DNA of 48,310 nucleotides, taken from positions 135,263-183,572 of the forward strand of contig NW_019091698.1 in NCBI RefSeq assembly GCF_001949145.1, written 5' to 3'. The position numbers and the translations under genes are program-made. How positions within the stretch are numbered: position 1 is the first letter of the stretch; each line of letters starts with the position of its first letter. Shown here in pieces: positions 10,401-25,400 of the stretch. Below the pieces are notes generated by a model. It worked only from the letters and a program-made list of their open reading frames with translations. It had not been told where the DNA came from and ran no database searches. The DNA comes from Acanthaster planci (lineage: Eukaryota > Echinodermata > Asteroidea > Valvatida > Acanthasteridae).

Positions 10401-13400
10401 GTCTGAAGATTACAAACCTCTCTGACTTGTTCATTCACTTGCAATGCCAAGCTCCATAGGTTTTGATCAGGAATTGCTAGTGACGTTACCCTGGCAACAT
10501 GCTTCAGTGAAGCAGACACAACAAGCAGCCCTCCTCACCCAAAGAAAGCAACAGGTGATTCTACTCCGTATCTCTCTCCAAGACATGTTCTTTCAAGTAG
10601 ATCCATTGGAAAGCGGTTGTATAACATGTTTGAAGTGAGAGCATTGCCAAAGTTATTTTATAATTAAGATTTGTTTAATCACTTTTCTGTGTATTTAGAA
10701 CAGAAGTAAAACAGAAAATTTTGCTGATTGAAACTGCTCTGTGCAAGGTTAATACAGCATTGCCATACTTCACTTGAATTTTTAACAAGATGGTTCTTAT
10801 CTATGCTAGTTCTAGGCAAAATGCACCGTAGGTTTAAGTGGCACTATAACATTTGATACCGTGCCTACTGTCATTCAGCTGCCAGGTACTAAACCACTTG
10901 AATCCGTCCACAAATATAGAAGTACATGTAGTTCTAAACAGTGTACTGAAGGGATCACTTTTTGCAGCACAGAAAGTGATATAATTAACAACCTCCCATT
11001 GTCAATTTCAAATTGATCAACAGGTGAATATACCCAGTACATCAATTGAAGGCATATGTTCTGTTGAGTGGGTCCAAAGGAGAGTGGTTTTATGATGTGT
11101 TTTCATTGAGGGTATTGCCTATTTTTTAAATTTTTTTATCCTATTTCAGTGCACGCAGAGCAGAATCAGAAACTGAGTGGTTGATTGAGTGGTATCTTTC
11201 TTGATAACTTTGCTTATAAATGAGCATTACCTTGACAAAAAAATGAGCCTACTTTTAATACAACATATCCCATTTTCAAGTTTATCAACGTGATTCTACC
11301 CAGTATTTATCTCGCAGACTTGTTCACTTGCATTGAGCTACAATATTATTTAAGGTATTGTGGGACCACCAAAGCCCCCCAAAAATCCGCGATGACCACT
11401 ACTGAAGAGATGACATCAGTCGGGGTATTAAAATTAACACCAGTACAAGTGTGACTTTTCGAAATGCCATATAGCAGTGTTATTTAACACCACCTTCCTT
11501 GCCCAAAATAAACATCATTTTTTATTTTACTCCGGCATTTGTTGTTAAAGTCGAACACCAAAAAGTGGTGTTATTTAACACCACAGGCCTTGCCCAAAAT
11601 AAACACCAATTTTGAATAAGTGCATTCCCCCTTTGGTGTTCAAAGTTAACACCACAACTGATTTAAAGTTCTTTAATTCTTTCCCTGGTGTGTTTAACAC
11701 TAAACGTCTTGCCCAAAATAACACCAGTAAATAATAAAACTCAACACCATTGGTGTTATTCTTTAACACCAGAGTTTTTGCAGTGTATATTTTCCTATAC
11801 TGGACTGCCCAAAATGTAACTTGTCATTGCCATGCTCAATGCACACGGGCACGCACATGTAAAGCTGAGCAACAAACCTGAACAACAAAACATTTTGAAG
11901 CTTAACCGATGTGGTCAGATGCGTATAGTAAGTTTCATAAATAAGATTTGAAGCTTTGCATGGTGGAAGGTACATGAGATATAGACTTGTAGGTACACCA
12001 TGGAATAAATCTCTTTTGGAAGAGGTGTGGTTCTTTGAAGAAACGGTGAGAGTTCACTCTCCTGAGGACAGCCACAGCATCCTCGCCGAAACGTTGAGTT
12101 AACTCTCCCTGGTTCTTCTAAAAACCACACCTCTTCCAAAAGAGATTTATTCTCTGGCGTATCCGCAATCCTATATCTCAAATTTCACAAAGACAGATAA
12201 TGGGACAGCTGAGATCACGGTGGGGGCGGCCAAATCTCTCTCCGCCTATTAATTTGTCCAAAACACAACTTTGGGGGGGTGTACCCTGCTGTACATTATC
12301 ACGTAGGCCTCTACATGCACCCAAACACTTTCTTATTGAAAGCACGACATCGTGTCAAATTTACCAATCCAGGTCTTGGTAGTGGAAAATCATCTCCACT
12401 TGCTTCAGTGATTTCCTGCCATTGCCGGTTGACATCACCCCCAGGCTGTTTGCTAAAATAGCCGTTATCGAAGAGATTCATGATGTCCTCTATCCTGTAG
12501 CTGCAAAGAGCTGATGTCGAAGGACCAGCTCTGAACACAGAAAAAACGTACTAAAATTGTAACGAAATGCCAAGAATCTTTTATGCGACAAAAGTCCTGG
12601 TTTAGAATAAGTTCAATTTCACAGTCACTCTCACATCACCATTCAAACCAGCACACTCATATTGTCAACAAAAGGGACATGACTGTTTGGCCCATAACTT
12701 TTTATTGTCCATCCTGTGGCAAAATAGATCGGGTAATAAAAATCTGTCAATTTGATGACGTGATCTTGACCTAACCGACCGTAATCATGATGATCCCTGT
12801 TGGGAGAAATCAGTCTAAACCGTTTTTCGTTGGATTTTTAACTCTTGAATTATGTGTATATACAATCTCTAAATCCAAAGACATTTTACCTTGAAAATCA
12901 CTCTGCATTTTAGTCGAAAAAGTTTATTTCACCAGTAAACTTCACTCAATTTAATTTGGTCCTTAGTTTCAATCAAAGGAGGCAAATTTCAATTGAATGG
13001 AGTGAATTTTCACCCTCTGGAATTTACTGAGTATACAAACGTAACACTCTGCACCTAGAATGGGCAATGTACATTTCCACTTAGAAATTTACAATAAGCC
13101 TTATGCATGGATATTTACAGCACCAAAATTATTGTTGCAAAGTATACCCGGTTGTAAAACAGTCTTGGAACTGAAGTTATGACTCATGTCAATGATTAGC
13201 CTCGAGTCCAACTCGAGTTACAATTTTGGACCATTTAAACATGGATGTGCAACTGCAAGTGGGCCAAAGTGGAAACAGATACGTTCTCGGGTCCATGCGT
13301 GGTACTGATTGTTATCGATTTTTCTCAAAAATAACTTGTGACCACGTGACACACGTTGTTCATAATTTTCAACTTACGCATTTTATTTGAAGAACTCCAG

Positions 13401-16400
13401 TTAGCAGTTTTCTTTATCACTTTTAAAGAGAAACGTTTTTAAAGAGAAGTTTTTATAATCTTCTTTAAGTTTGAGTTTTTATAATCTTCTTTCTTGCCTT
13501 CTGAGATGAAACGAATTAGTTTTATTTTCAGAGTAAACTCTTCGAAGGTTTGTGATTGGGGCCGTCATTATGAATCAACAAGTCTTGACTTCTCTTTATA
13601 ACCAAATATACGTAGAGCTATTGTACGTATTTTTTTGTTCTCGAAGTGGCTCAATTGTTTCTGTCGTATTATCCGACCGGCTGCCGGATAGGGTTTTGCG
13701 CCGCAAACGCAAGGTTCTTACTTTAATACACGACCGTAATAAATGGAATACCTACACTGTCCAATTGTTTGCTCTACAACTGACAAAATCTTTATAGTAG
13801 CTCTCCTAAAAAAAATAGGGCTGACAGACTGATGGACTGATGAACAACAGTCACTGAGTCGACAGACTAATTTGATGGGTCGACGGAACAGTTGGATGGG
13901 TCGACGGACCTATGTAATATTAAGAGAATAACATATTTACGTGTAGATAATACAGCATTTACTACAAACACACTGCATGGTGCAAATGCTGTGTACACAC
14001 ACTTGTAGTGAAGTCATGCACTGTGGTTTGAGAGAATTACCTCGAGTTCTGTTAAATAAAACGCAGCTGTTCAACAGCTAGGACCGCTGAAAGAATGTGA
14101 CCGATTACATATCATTTTCTTGAGTAGACAGTCCATGTTCTTAAACCCAAAACCTCTAACAGTGACAGTCTGCGCATAAAACATCATAAAATGACTGAGC
14201 GCACACAAAGTAAAAACTCTTCATCTCTATTGGTGGGAATGTACTGTCTTTGGGATCTGGCATACAAAATAATGTAAAAATACTTGTAAAGTCAGAGTGT
14301 AATGCTGCTTGGAATATAACTAAACAAAATAATTTAGGAGCTAACCTGGATTTTAAGTCCCTCATTAGAAGACCCGACTGCAGTATAAGTTATTGTAGGG
14401 GATCTTGCCTTAGCAAGAGTGACCTCACACTGTTTTAATTCAACTTCATGAATATGCATATTATGATCTACCCTGTGTCTGGAATATTTGCATGTTTGTG
14501 CGGCTAGTAATTGTTGCTTGATGACCTTTGTGCTGATTGCACTGGTTGTACTTGGTAGACGTCCACCAGGAAAATAAGTTCAAAGGTTATTTTAGGCAAT
14601 GACTGAATGCATTAAACTTATTGTAATGTACAATAATAACCCTTTGTATTATGTGGTATTTTGGTGACGTGTTAATTGAAGCTCACATTACTTGTGCTAT
14701 AATTTACTCGTTAAGTAACTCTTTGCATATGAATACAAACAAAACAGTGTAAGAAACGGTCCAAGACTTTCACTGGACTGGCTGTGGAGTTCCAGTTTTA
14801 GAGGGACGCGGAGAGCATGGGTATATTTTGATGTTAGTAGTACCCATTTCTGCGTCTGTGTAGGCATAGTCCCATAACAAATTTGTAGTACAGTCTACAT
14901 GGAATCTCCCATTGAGTATTTCTTGATTTTGTTTGTGATATTGATGTGTTATGACGTGTATGGACATTGCCGTCCACTTTGATGTGTCATATGTAAGCAA
15001 CGATACCCATGTGTGCTATAGTGAATATAGAGTTTGCATGCAGATACAGTTGGCTCATTGGGAGCTTTCGTTATTTTGTTATCTCAGACAATGGGGGATT
15101 TTATCACTCCAGGATCTAGCTCGTAAGGATGCCTGTGACAGTTGCTGGTCACCAATAAACCAAGGCTACAAATATCCTCCTGAGTTTGTCTCGGTCTTTG
15201 TACATGTACAGTGCCGGTGCTCGTTCCGTTTCACAATGGGACCGGGCCTCCTTGTGGCGTCCCACGACATTATCATAAAAAGACTAAGTGCAAAAAATAA
15301 AAGCAAAGTTCTTTGCAAAAATACTAGCAATGGTTTACACTATTAGCTTACAATGTTCATGTCACGTGTTATCAAAGGTAAGATGTGGGTTGACCACATG
15401 TTCCACTTCTTACCTTTGATTAACATAGGAACCCAGAGGTAAATTTTAAAATACCAGATATGATTTTCTCTTTCGTTTTTAATTTATCGCATTGTGTTCA
15501 GAAATGGTCACTCGAATTGGCTCGAGCGAACTCAACTTGACTTTTGGCCTAACGACTCAACTCAAGTCACTTCGTTACAATTACTTGACTTGACTCACGT
15601 TTTCCCTGTAGTAGTTGTTTTTCATTTGGCGAAGCCGGCGCATGCGCAAGCGACGTACCCAAATGCGGTAATCATGAAGGCGTCGTTCCATATGTACGTT
15701 TTGGGGAGTTACGTAAAACAAAGCGTTCATGTGTTTCACTTTCATGGACACAAAAATCAACCATTAACATAACACCACGTATGCGTTGCGTTCTGCCGTC
15801 AACATCGCCGCGAGAGCGATTCTGAAGCATATGCAACGCTTGGCGCAGGTGTTGACGGGCTTATGGAAGGCGGCTTAACTCTTAAGACCAACGCGTGACG
15901 TATAGCCATACTCAGCGGTGTTTGCGACGTTGAGTCGACTCGGCAGTTTTTGAAATCGAGATCCTTCAATTTTTCCTTCGTTTGTGTAGTATTCACGGAG
16001 TGAAAACTACCTCAGGTTCAGTTGCCAGACACACTTCTTTATATTTTGAGCACTTTTATTGCCTCAAACGGTCATAATGCACCCATGGCAAATGATAGAA
16101 TGGACACATAAATAGGCTTGGTGACAAACAGTTTGAATGGTCGACTGAAAATGTACCTGTGTGGGCTAATTTTTCTCATAATTTCCTATAATTTCACTGT
16201 TGTTCTCTTTAGGAAAACCCACTGTAAACAACAGTGTTAAAACGGTTATATATAGTGAATTTTTATTGGTCGCAAATTGGTCACATGATTGCTACAAGCA
16301 TGCATTATTGCTAATGATGAAAGGCACTGGCGGTGTTTACGTGCTACAAAAGAGATGCATAATCTTGATCTTTTACACAGTTGATGTTCCGTTTCCAATA

Positions 16401-19400
16401 CGAGGTTGCAAAGCGTATATTTGAGATGAGGATCGTAAGACAGTGAAGCAGGTATTTCTTCTGTCGGTTTACAACCATCATTTTAGTTTACATCGTTTAT
16501 CTTTTTTTTACTGATAAACGTTACCATAATTGTCCCATAATATCAACATCAGCAGAGGACAACAGTTCGCTCTAAAAGCGGAATTTCTTTTTTCTCGTTC
16601 TGAAGACAAGATCAGAGATTCCATCATTGTTCAGAGCAGCACAGAAAAACGAAAATACAGAAAGTTTGTTTGCGTGGGAATACGGTCACCAAGGTTTCGA
16701 ATTCTTTACCACAACAGGTATGACGGAGAAGATTTGATAACAAGACTATTTTGTTTTAGCTCATCGAAACACTTTGTGTCACAAGGGACCAGATGGATGC
16801 ATGCATGCCTTCTGTAGACTTGACACAGGATGACGTCATCAGCCCAACATAAACACAAGAATTGACCTTGCGTGTTTCAGATTTCGGCCCTATTCGCTTT
16901 GGAAAGAAATGCTTCAGTCCTCTCTAGTCCTTGTCTTCTTGTCATTAAATCAAATATGTTTGTGCTTTGGACGGCAAATTTATATTTAAAAAACCCTTAA
17001 AATGTCAAAATATACCTCTTTAATTACATTCAAACCAACCGCGTGACCATTGGGAAATAAAGTTTCTAATATATCCCGGCAGTACTTCAGCAAAGTGAAA
17101 CCAGCCCTTGAAGTTAGCTTCTACGAATTCATTTTTCAAAATAAGACCAAGTTTGCAATGTAGAGTGAAATTGAGCCTTTTTTGAAAATTGGTACTTAAA
17201 CGATGTATGTTGGCCGTCCGTATTTGCCCTGGACCATGGAAATAGTGTACCATGGATTTCCATCTTACACGACACAAGTTAGGCGAACAAATTAGAAGTC
17301 GGCAAATTGACTCTTGCACCACCTTTCATTTTAATTATTTGATCCCCTTGTCGGTTTAGTAATGTTAATAAAGGCTAGAGAAGTCAATTTTATGTTACTG
17401 ATTCGTCGATGAAAAAACCACCTAAAGCTAGGCATTACTTGCTGAAACAAGTGAAAAACATGTACCTATATGTTCATTCCCAGTACGCGGGCACAAGTTG
17501 ACTGGGTGTAACTGATGTACATGTACAGTCATGTGGGAAGCAAAATAAACTGTCCTTCGGGAAAAATGTGCCTAAAGTTCGTGAAATTTAGGAAAAATTG
17601 TACATCAAAATGATGGCAGCTCACGGTAACAATCAACATGATCATACGACACATTTTTTACACCCGTTGATTGACTGGCTTGATACCAACTGAAAAGCTT
17701 CAATGTTATATACTTCACTGCAATCCAATGTATCACTGCTGAGTAGCAGCTTTGGGAGCTCGTATGAAACAGTTTCACTTACTTTGGTGATGTGAATACT
17801 CCATATGCAACCTTCTTGTTAGCATCCCAAACAACATCCTCTGTAAATAAGACAACGATTAAGCAAGTAAATCATTTCGATTATACACATGTACAAAGAG
17901 ATTTGTGAATTTTTCTGTGGGTTAATCTAGATGACTCTGTTTTCATGTCTGTGGGAAATGCTGCTATTTCATCCAGACAAATAACAAATCCAACACTAAA
18001 GTTGGAGCACAGGCACCATTTTAAAAAATGATGGTGTTCAAAGCAGTGAAGTCTTTTTTGGGGGGGGTTGCATGGAAACATTGTGCTTTTTGTTTTCTTT
18101 TACTTCACTTGCATTTTATTGCCGCATATGTCAGACACAAATTGAATGAAATCTTACACCAGCGCAAGTTTAATTCCTTTGTTATCGTTCGGCCAGAGCA
18201 GTTTTAATTCCAGATCGATAACCAATAGCATTTTATGTAAGTGATAGCTTAGCATATCCCCGGTCGAAGCGTAAACCGCGAGACAACATTGTAAATAAGC
18301 TAAATTGAGCAAGTCCCGGTCGAAGCGTAAGCCGCAAGACACATATTAAGACATTTAAACATAGGAAGTATATAGGATGCTTGTACCATTGAAAAAAAAT
18401 TAGACTGTTGTTTGTGGGGAAAATCCATCTTCACCCCCACGACCCTATGAAGACTTGGACACTCCACTAGTCCACCGTTTGCACAGTGGTGTATAACCCA
18501 AAACTGGATCAGTCCTTGCACTGATTTTGGAAGTGTGGATCTACAACAGAATTTCTAATCCAAAAGAAAACCGATCAAATTTGACCGAACACGTGCGGAG
18601 AAGTGGCAGAAATTAACTTGTCCTTGAAAATAAGTGTGTCCTTTTCATGCCTGCTGTCAATTATTACTGTACAAAGCTTAGGAAGGTTCTGGCTACGGTA
18701 CAAGATGGAGTGTTCGGAAGTGGGAATGCAACCGTTTTTGTACCCATAGTGTTTGTACCCATTTGCAGCCAGAGATGAATTAAGCATGCGTACTCTGCTA
18801 TATTGTTCACTGAACCAATGTGAATACTTACGGATGTCATCATAGTAAAACGGGATATTGCTGTCGGATATTGAACATTGCAGACGAGCCTTGATGAAGG
18901 TGATAAACCTATTGGTGTTCGTAATGCCGCCGATATCATTCTAAATGTCATCCGACAAAAAGGGAAAACAAAACTGTGTTGTGGCAAAACAAGTTACAAT
19001 GTCAACCATGACTCGCTAATTTGTAGTCGCGATTTATACATGCTTAATTGATCGGATTAGAAATTTACACAGATGAGACACCTCATTCTGATCAGCATGT
19101 AATCTATGGGCTACATTTCGGTTTTTTATAAATACCAATTTCGCAGCGCTTCAGCCTCACATTTCACGTTGGTGCCATTAACCTGTAGTACATGTATGTA
19201 TTAAGGTACATACTGAAAAGCTTCTTGAGATCTGTGCCACCAGTGGCCTTAGCCAAGTTGTACAGGGAGTTGTGTTCAAGTTTGTGAGAATGTTCTAAAT
19301 CTAGCATCCTGACTGACTTAGAGGACATTGCCCCCAGGATCGATAGCTCTCTTGGCAATTCTGATTACTCTTCTGTGTACTTAGCATTCAACCATCTTGC

Positions 19401-22400
19401 TGTGTACAGACAAAATAATCGATCAAATTTAAAGTCCATCTGGAAGCACAAAATGCTGACTGGGATCTCTTTCTCGAGCAAGTGTCTCCAAATGATGAAT
19501 GGTCCATATACGTACATGTAGGTTTACGTACGCCTTGTCAGTATTAACGAATGCTGAACACACTTTGGAACTGAAATAAAAGGAGTAGTTGACCCTTGCA
19601 TACTCAAACGCGCACTATCTCAACAAGAGCAGACACATACCGTACGGCATTGATAGGATGTGTAATGACGCCGCAAATAAAATAAATATATGGAATCATC
19701 TGGGACGAGTACAAGCAAGAAATCACTGCCAGTACATATACAGACCAGCGAGATATTGAATGCTTCACTTGCTGATGGGAATAAATCTTCCATGTAATGG
19801 TAGCGCATGCTGAAAGCGTGCTAATGAAACACCTGTTCCTAAGCCTGGCGGATAGCAATCCTTCCAGTGTCTTTCGGGTCACAGAACAGTCTTCCCTTCT
19901 GGAACACTGATGTGCAAATGAACTTTTACCCAATCTGCAGTTTTGTTCTCGCCTAAAAAGATCAACACATGATGCTCTATCTCCATATCAAACAAAAATT
20001 CCGTACAAACTGGACAGAGATACGAGTCTACTTTTTTCACTTTCAAGATCGGCCAATAGCAGCACAAGGGTCACGTACACCTCTATGAAACCATAGACCT
20101 GGAGGAGCATGTGACAGGCATGGGTATATACATGTGTGTTTGTACTCGCACATGTGCATCTACCCATGTTTGTACATGGTCTTGCATACATTTTTTTTCC
20201 GATTCCAATATCAAGATGTATAATATTGGATCACGTAAGACACTTATTGCATGGAAACGCTTTCCGCATGTAAATTTGCTTGCATTTGACAGTTTGTATT
20301 CACACTACAGGTACATGTACGTTGGTAACGTATATCCCAGTACAGTGTTCAACATATCAACCTATAACCATTCCCCTTGCTTTTGTCAAGTGTTTCCAAA
20401 CTTGTATGATTAACTGGAAAAACTCACATCAATGTGTTTTACCTCAGATATTATTCAGTATGCCAGGAACATTGAGATTACCTAAACACAAAAAAACCAA
20501 CCTTGGAGAATGTGAATGAACTCTTCAGGCATGATTTCAAGCAACCCTAGAATTAACTTCCAGGTCATCCTTACTATTAAATGATGCAACTTATTGATAA
20601 CCTGGTTTGTTTGGTTTGTTTTCTTTCAGCTGACGCATCCATAAGCTTTGAAACTTTGATGGATTGTCCTCTGAATTGGATTTCAGCCAAACAAAAGATA
20701 CTGCTGATGGAGTTGTGGCGACTTAATGGCAATATGCACTGTGTTGTTCCATTCGTATAGACACACATTGTTACACATAATGTTTAAGATGTACATGTAT
20801 TTTCAAAGACACACAGCTGCAAGAAATATTGAACTTCAAAATGTGTACACTTCATTGCAGAAGAGCCACTCTAAGTTGTACTTTTATGGGTATTATTGTA
20901 AGGAAAAAACTCAACCAAAGTTCAGAATGTCCCTTTTGTTAACCGATAGTTCCATCGTGTTATTTACACTTACCCCTGATTTTCAAGGCATCATAAACGG
21001 CGACATATTTTATACACACTTTACTGCTCAGTATTTGGAGGGCTGAATACACAAGACTCCATTTAAAATGTTTAGAGATCTGTTTTCCCTAAGTAATCTC
21101 TTGGGTTGTTATTGTTAAAAATAAATGTAAAAATTACAAATATTTGAGTTTTCTTGTTCTCAGCTAAAGTAAATGATACAACTGTTCCCTATCCTGCAAT
21201 GGCCCCTTAAAATCGTTGATGTTTTCGTTTAATACGTAAAACCGGTTAGCGCAAACCATTTTGCTTTTAAAATCAATTCTAGTTACCAAATATTTATTCA
21301 AATACTATCTCCCCTTGCGCTATACAGGATGAGTTAATTTGGAAACTGCAGTTGGTACCGATACTTGCATTTGGCAGGGACGACGTTCTTTACGGTATAG
21401 AGGCAGACCGTATTTGATGAATGGTGTTTATGTGTGATAATCCGCTTAAAACTGATGTCAAAAAAGCAAGAAATTGCTACCTTTATAAGGACACAGCGAG
21501 GGTTTTCTTTACAGATCATATGCACTGACGTATAAATATAACTGTACGTCTCACTGGAATCATAATTATGAAAATAGGAATATAAAAGGTTCCGTTGCAT
21601 TTTTACTCCGGACTGACAAAGTAGAACAGCAACCTGCACATGGAGTTTAAAATTTGCGTTGTTTAGGGGATTTTTAAAAATGAATGTTTACAATACGAAC
21701 AATAAAAAAATCATTTTATTCCCTGACAGATTGAAAGTTTCACTTCACCAGGCAAAGCCAGGTATAAAAAAGTACTGCCATCAGTACATAAAAACACTGC
21801 CATCTTTTTATAATTATTCATCACTGCACTCATAATCATTCATTATTTGCACACTAATTCATGAATGATTTGGAACAGAAATACTGCTGTTTTGTTTGGT
21901 AAGATACCGTACTTATTGCATGCTTTACATAAAAAGGCGCGTGAAAAGTGCAAATCAAATGCAAAGTTATTTTTCTTTCTGTCAATCATGTTACACAGAC
22001 ATTTCGGCACTATTGCGTAAGATAAGGGAATTACGTACCTTGCACACTCTCGCGATGCGAGAGTAAACTTTTTCTCCAGAGGTGTATTCGAGTGCATTCT
22101 CACGGTAGAAAAAAAACGCATACTCACGACCATCGTCATGAGTGTATTCAAACGGCCTGCCTACGAAGGTTCCATCTAAAGGTAAGAGAGAAAGCCTGCA
22201 CTGTATTCCGAATGCTTTCACCTCTTAAAGTCAAGCTCGATTAACTTCAGAAACAAACATATGTAAAGATATACAAAAATATAACTTTTGAAATTCATTA
22301 AAAGGAAAAAGGACTAAAACTTCACATTTCTTATGGTCGTAGTTGTTCTACCCTTCCAAATTTTGAAGTCGTTCATTTGATTAAACCACACGGGAACCAC

Positions 22401-25400
22401 ATGTAAATGAGACTTCTTTCATTTTCTTTTACCACTGCTGCAATCATTGTGTAAAGCTGCAGCTTCAACAGAGAATCGGCGCTAGTACGAATGGCCCTTG
22501 AGTCACTGCAACGTGCTCTCTGTGAAACACACCAGGTACTTGTGTAAGAAATTCTCCGATGCGAGTTGATAAGAGAGATGCAAGAAATTCTGCTAAAAGC
22601 ACGGCTGGCGTGCAGCTGTTAGGTCATACCGAATGGAAAAGGACTGAGTTTTATTCTCTGACGTAAACCGTTTCCCATTGCTGCAGAACATGGAGTCCCG
22701 GGTCTATATGAAGCTCTCTGTTAACCCTTCGCCTGATTGTTCACGTTTGTTCCGTTTGTGCACAGGATTTGGCTACATAAAACACTGAGAGTATAGAAGT
22801 ATTCGTGCAGTGAACACCATCAGTGCTGCATAAATTTTCTCTTGGATTCATTATTACGTGTGTCATTGCAGCGAAACCGTCTGGACTTATGAGGCATGCT
22901 ATATCACTTCCTGAAAGTATGGTAAGCAGTTTTCGTACCACTTTACAAACCACTCAAAATGAGGTTCACTGATCCTTCAATATTCTTATGTATGAATCGT
23001 TTCGAAATGCCCACTTAATACATATTGCTGTTTCGTTAGGAGAATGAGCAACATTTGATTCAAAGTACGATATAAATTTTGGAGTTCAACGATAACAATA
23101 AAGATTTTTTATAAAGCACACATATCCACCTAAAATTGCTTATAACGCTATGAAAATTAACCATGCAAGAAAATTTACATGCTAACTGGTTATACAAGTA
23201 TGTTTGCTAGCCGTTTGAAACGAAATGGCATAAATGTGCTGGACCACAAACTTAGGGAGCAGTGAGTCTGACAGATCTGTCACCTCAGAACGGGTATGAT
23301 CTTGGTACAACTAGAAGATGTATCTGAGTTTGCGTCAATTCCACTAAATTATAATCCAACATATAAGAAAGACTGTGAAAACGTCGACTCAGTAAAGTAG
23401 CCAAAGGCATCAAATTTATTCTTTATTGAAAGGTGAAGAGAAAATTCAAATCGTTGTTGAAAATCTTGCTTTATGAAGCATAAATCCTGAAAAAAGGAGA
23501 TAACTATACGTCATTTCCATGGAGAAAGGCAAACACACAATAAGGCCGGATCGTGGGCGTTCCTGGTATCCGTTAAATTTGCCCTCTGTGCTTGTTAAGA
23601 GGCCCATCAGAATCAGTGTCACGGCCCCAAACCACAGTTATACTCTACCCCAACCCTCCGGTCACAACCGCTTTGACCGAAACGGGGGGGGGGGGGCACG
23701 AGGGTAATCTCCTCGTTACGAAACTACAATGACTATAGATTTGTTAAAGATATACAATAACTGTAGATTCGTAAAAAAAATATATATATATACACCCTGA
23801 TTATAGGAATGACGTCACAGAAATGGTTTAATTGTTTATAATTGTGCATTTTCCAAGCTACATTCAAGACATATCACAGGCGTTTGACATTTTGGGAGAG
23901 CTACATGTTGGGACAATTTTAGTGAGGTCACCATTACAGACCGCCCAACCGACCAAGCAGTTTTAACCAAATGTTTGAACCTTTTTATAGAAGCAAGAAA
24001 AAAAATCCGTGAAAAACTTTTTTTTCAAGATATTTGCTACTAAAGTGATCAAACTCCAGACACATCGGTAAAAGTATGAATTCCAACAGAAAGTTTGATA
24101 TAATAAGGGAACTATGTAGGGACCATAGAGGGTTTTGCAACCCTATACATTCTTCCAATATGGTTGATAAATGACAAAATCCAACAAACACTATTCTGTG
24201 AGTGCCTTACCGTTAATGAAGCCCATCCCAACAACGACTGTGTCCAACTGAAACTCGATAGGGTTGTGTGCGTTCAAGTCTGAATTTAAAGCATATCTAT
24301 TAAAGGTTGTATCCTGATCCCTTCTGCTTCCACCATACAGCATATCAGATGTGCCATCGTCTGAAACAGAAGTTATGAAGAGAACGAGTAGAAACGGATG
24401 ACTCTTACACCAACTGGTGTCGATAAGTTACCAACCAACTGTTGGTTTGTCTCCTAAAGCACTGCTATGAAAGTGCCACAATGGCAAATAGAAGTGATAA
24501 ATATTTCAGGTTGCTGTTTTCAACGAAAACATATTTGATAAAAAATAGTAAACATTATCTAAAATTATTGAAACTTAAAATGTTAAAATGGCTAATTCCG
24601 ACATTAATACCAGTCAAGGGTCGAGTTATTTAAATCCTTTTCAATCTGCGTTACTTTTGATAATTTTGATGGCGTGGGTAGGGTTTTTAAGAAATATGCA
24701 TCAACAGAGTTAACTAATTAGTAGATTAATGCAATTAGTAATTACCTACTAATTAGTACCTAATTAGTAGGTAATGTAGTTTTTTTAGTACCTAATTAGT
24801 AGGTAATGCGGTTTCCTCGTTTTCTGTATTTTCTAATGATGATCTGCCAGTGTCATATTTCTTAACTGAGATTGTCAGGAGTTACAGATTTTTGGAGTCT
24901 CCTTTTAGAATACATTATTTTAATTTAATATTTTGTTTTCCACCGGAGGCTTGTAAAAGCCCAACTGACCTAACAAGGGGCATAGGGACCGTGGGTCTCC
25001 CACTCGAGGCCTGTGCCCTCCTACCTGTCTCCACTCATAAATCAGAAAAGGAAAAAAATCTGTTGACGATCAGTGTTTTAACTGTGACCAAACCCACTGA
25101 GTGCCCTTTCCAGAAAATAAGCCCCCTCCCGGTGTCCCCCTAAAATTTATTCAGCTGTGCCCTTGTACACAAGACGTTTTAAATCAAAAACGAAAGTAAT
25201 AATCTGTAAAAAAGTATTAGATCCGGGTATATTTCATAATGATTATTTCAAATTTCTCCACACGTCAACGAAAAATGTTTCTTCAAGTGCAGACCTGTAA
25301 AATTTATAAAAAAAAGATCTGATAAAACTACTACCCTTAAACGAAGTAACCACTCGGACACAACTATGTCATGTAATTGGTGTTCACCAAATCTCTATGG

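Larger units (their letters stand above)
8322..12364. other. Intron 9 (between exons 9 and 10)
   Basis: 4.0-kb intron. It holds an ACAAC-type simple repeat, a dispersed repeat copy, a perfect 14-bp stem hairpin, ancient diverged direct repeats, a cluster of GGTGTTA/TAACACC palindromes and a Penelope-like foldback, listed separately. I see no coding exon of the main gene in it. Confidence 0.6.
12531..17782. other. Intron 8 (between exons 8 and 9)
   Basis: 5.3-kb intron, mostly unremarkable. Direct repeats of GTTTTTATAATCTTCTTT occur at about 13447 and 13475, and GATGGGTCGACGGA repeats near 13875. A hairpin at 15367 and a CpG-dense patch at 15620 are listed separately. Confidence 0.55.

Noticed and set aside
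14770-15000. 76-codon minus-strand frame in intron 8
   Set aside because: It lacks Sema, HYR or CUB features, and exons 8 and 9 already join in phase without it.
23685-23697. G tracts here and at 32318, 39590 and 46611 as G-quadruplex elements
   Set aside because: Single homopolymer runs without the four spaced G-runs needed; more likely slippage-prone tracts.
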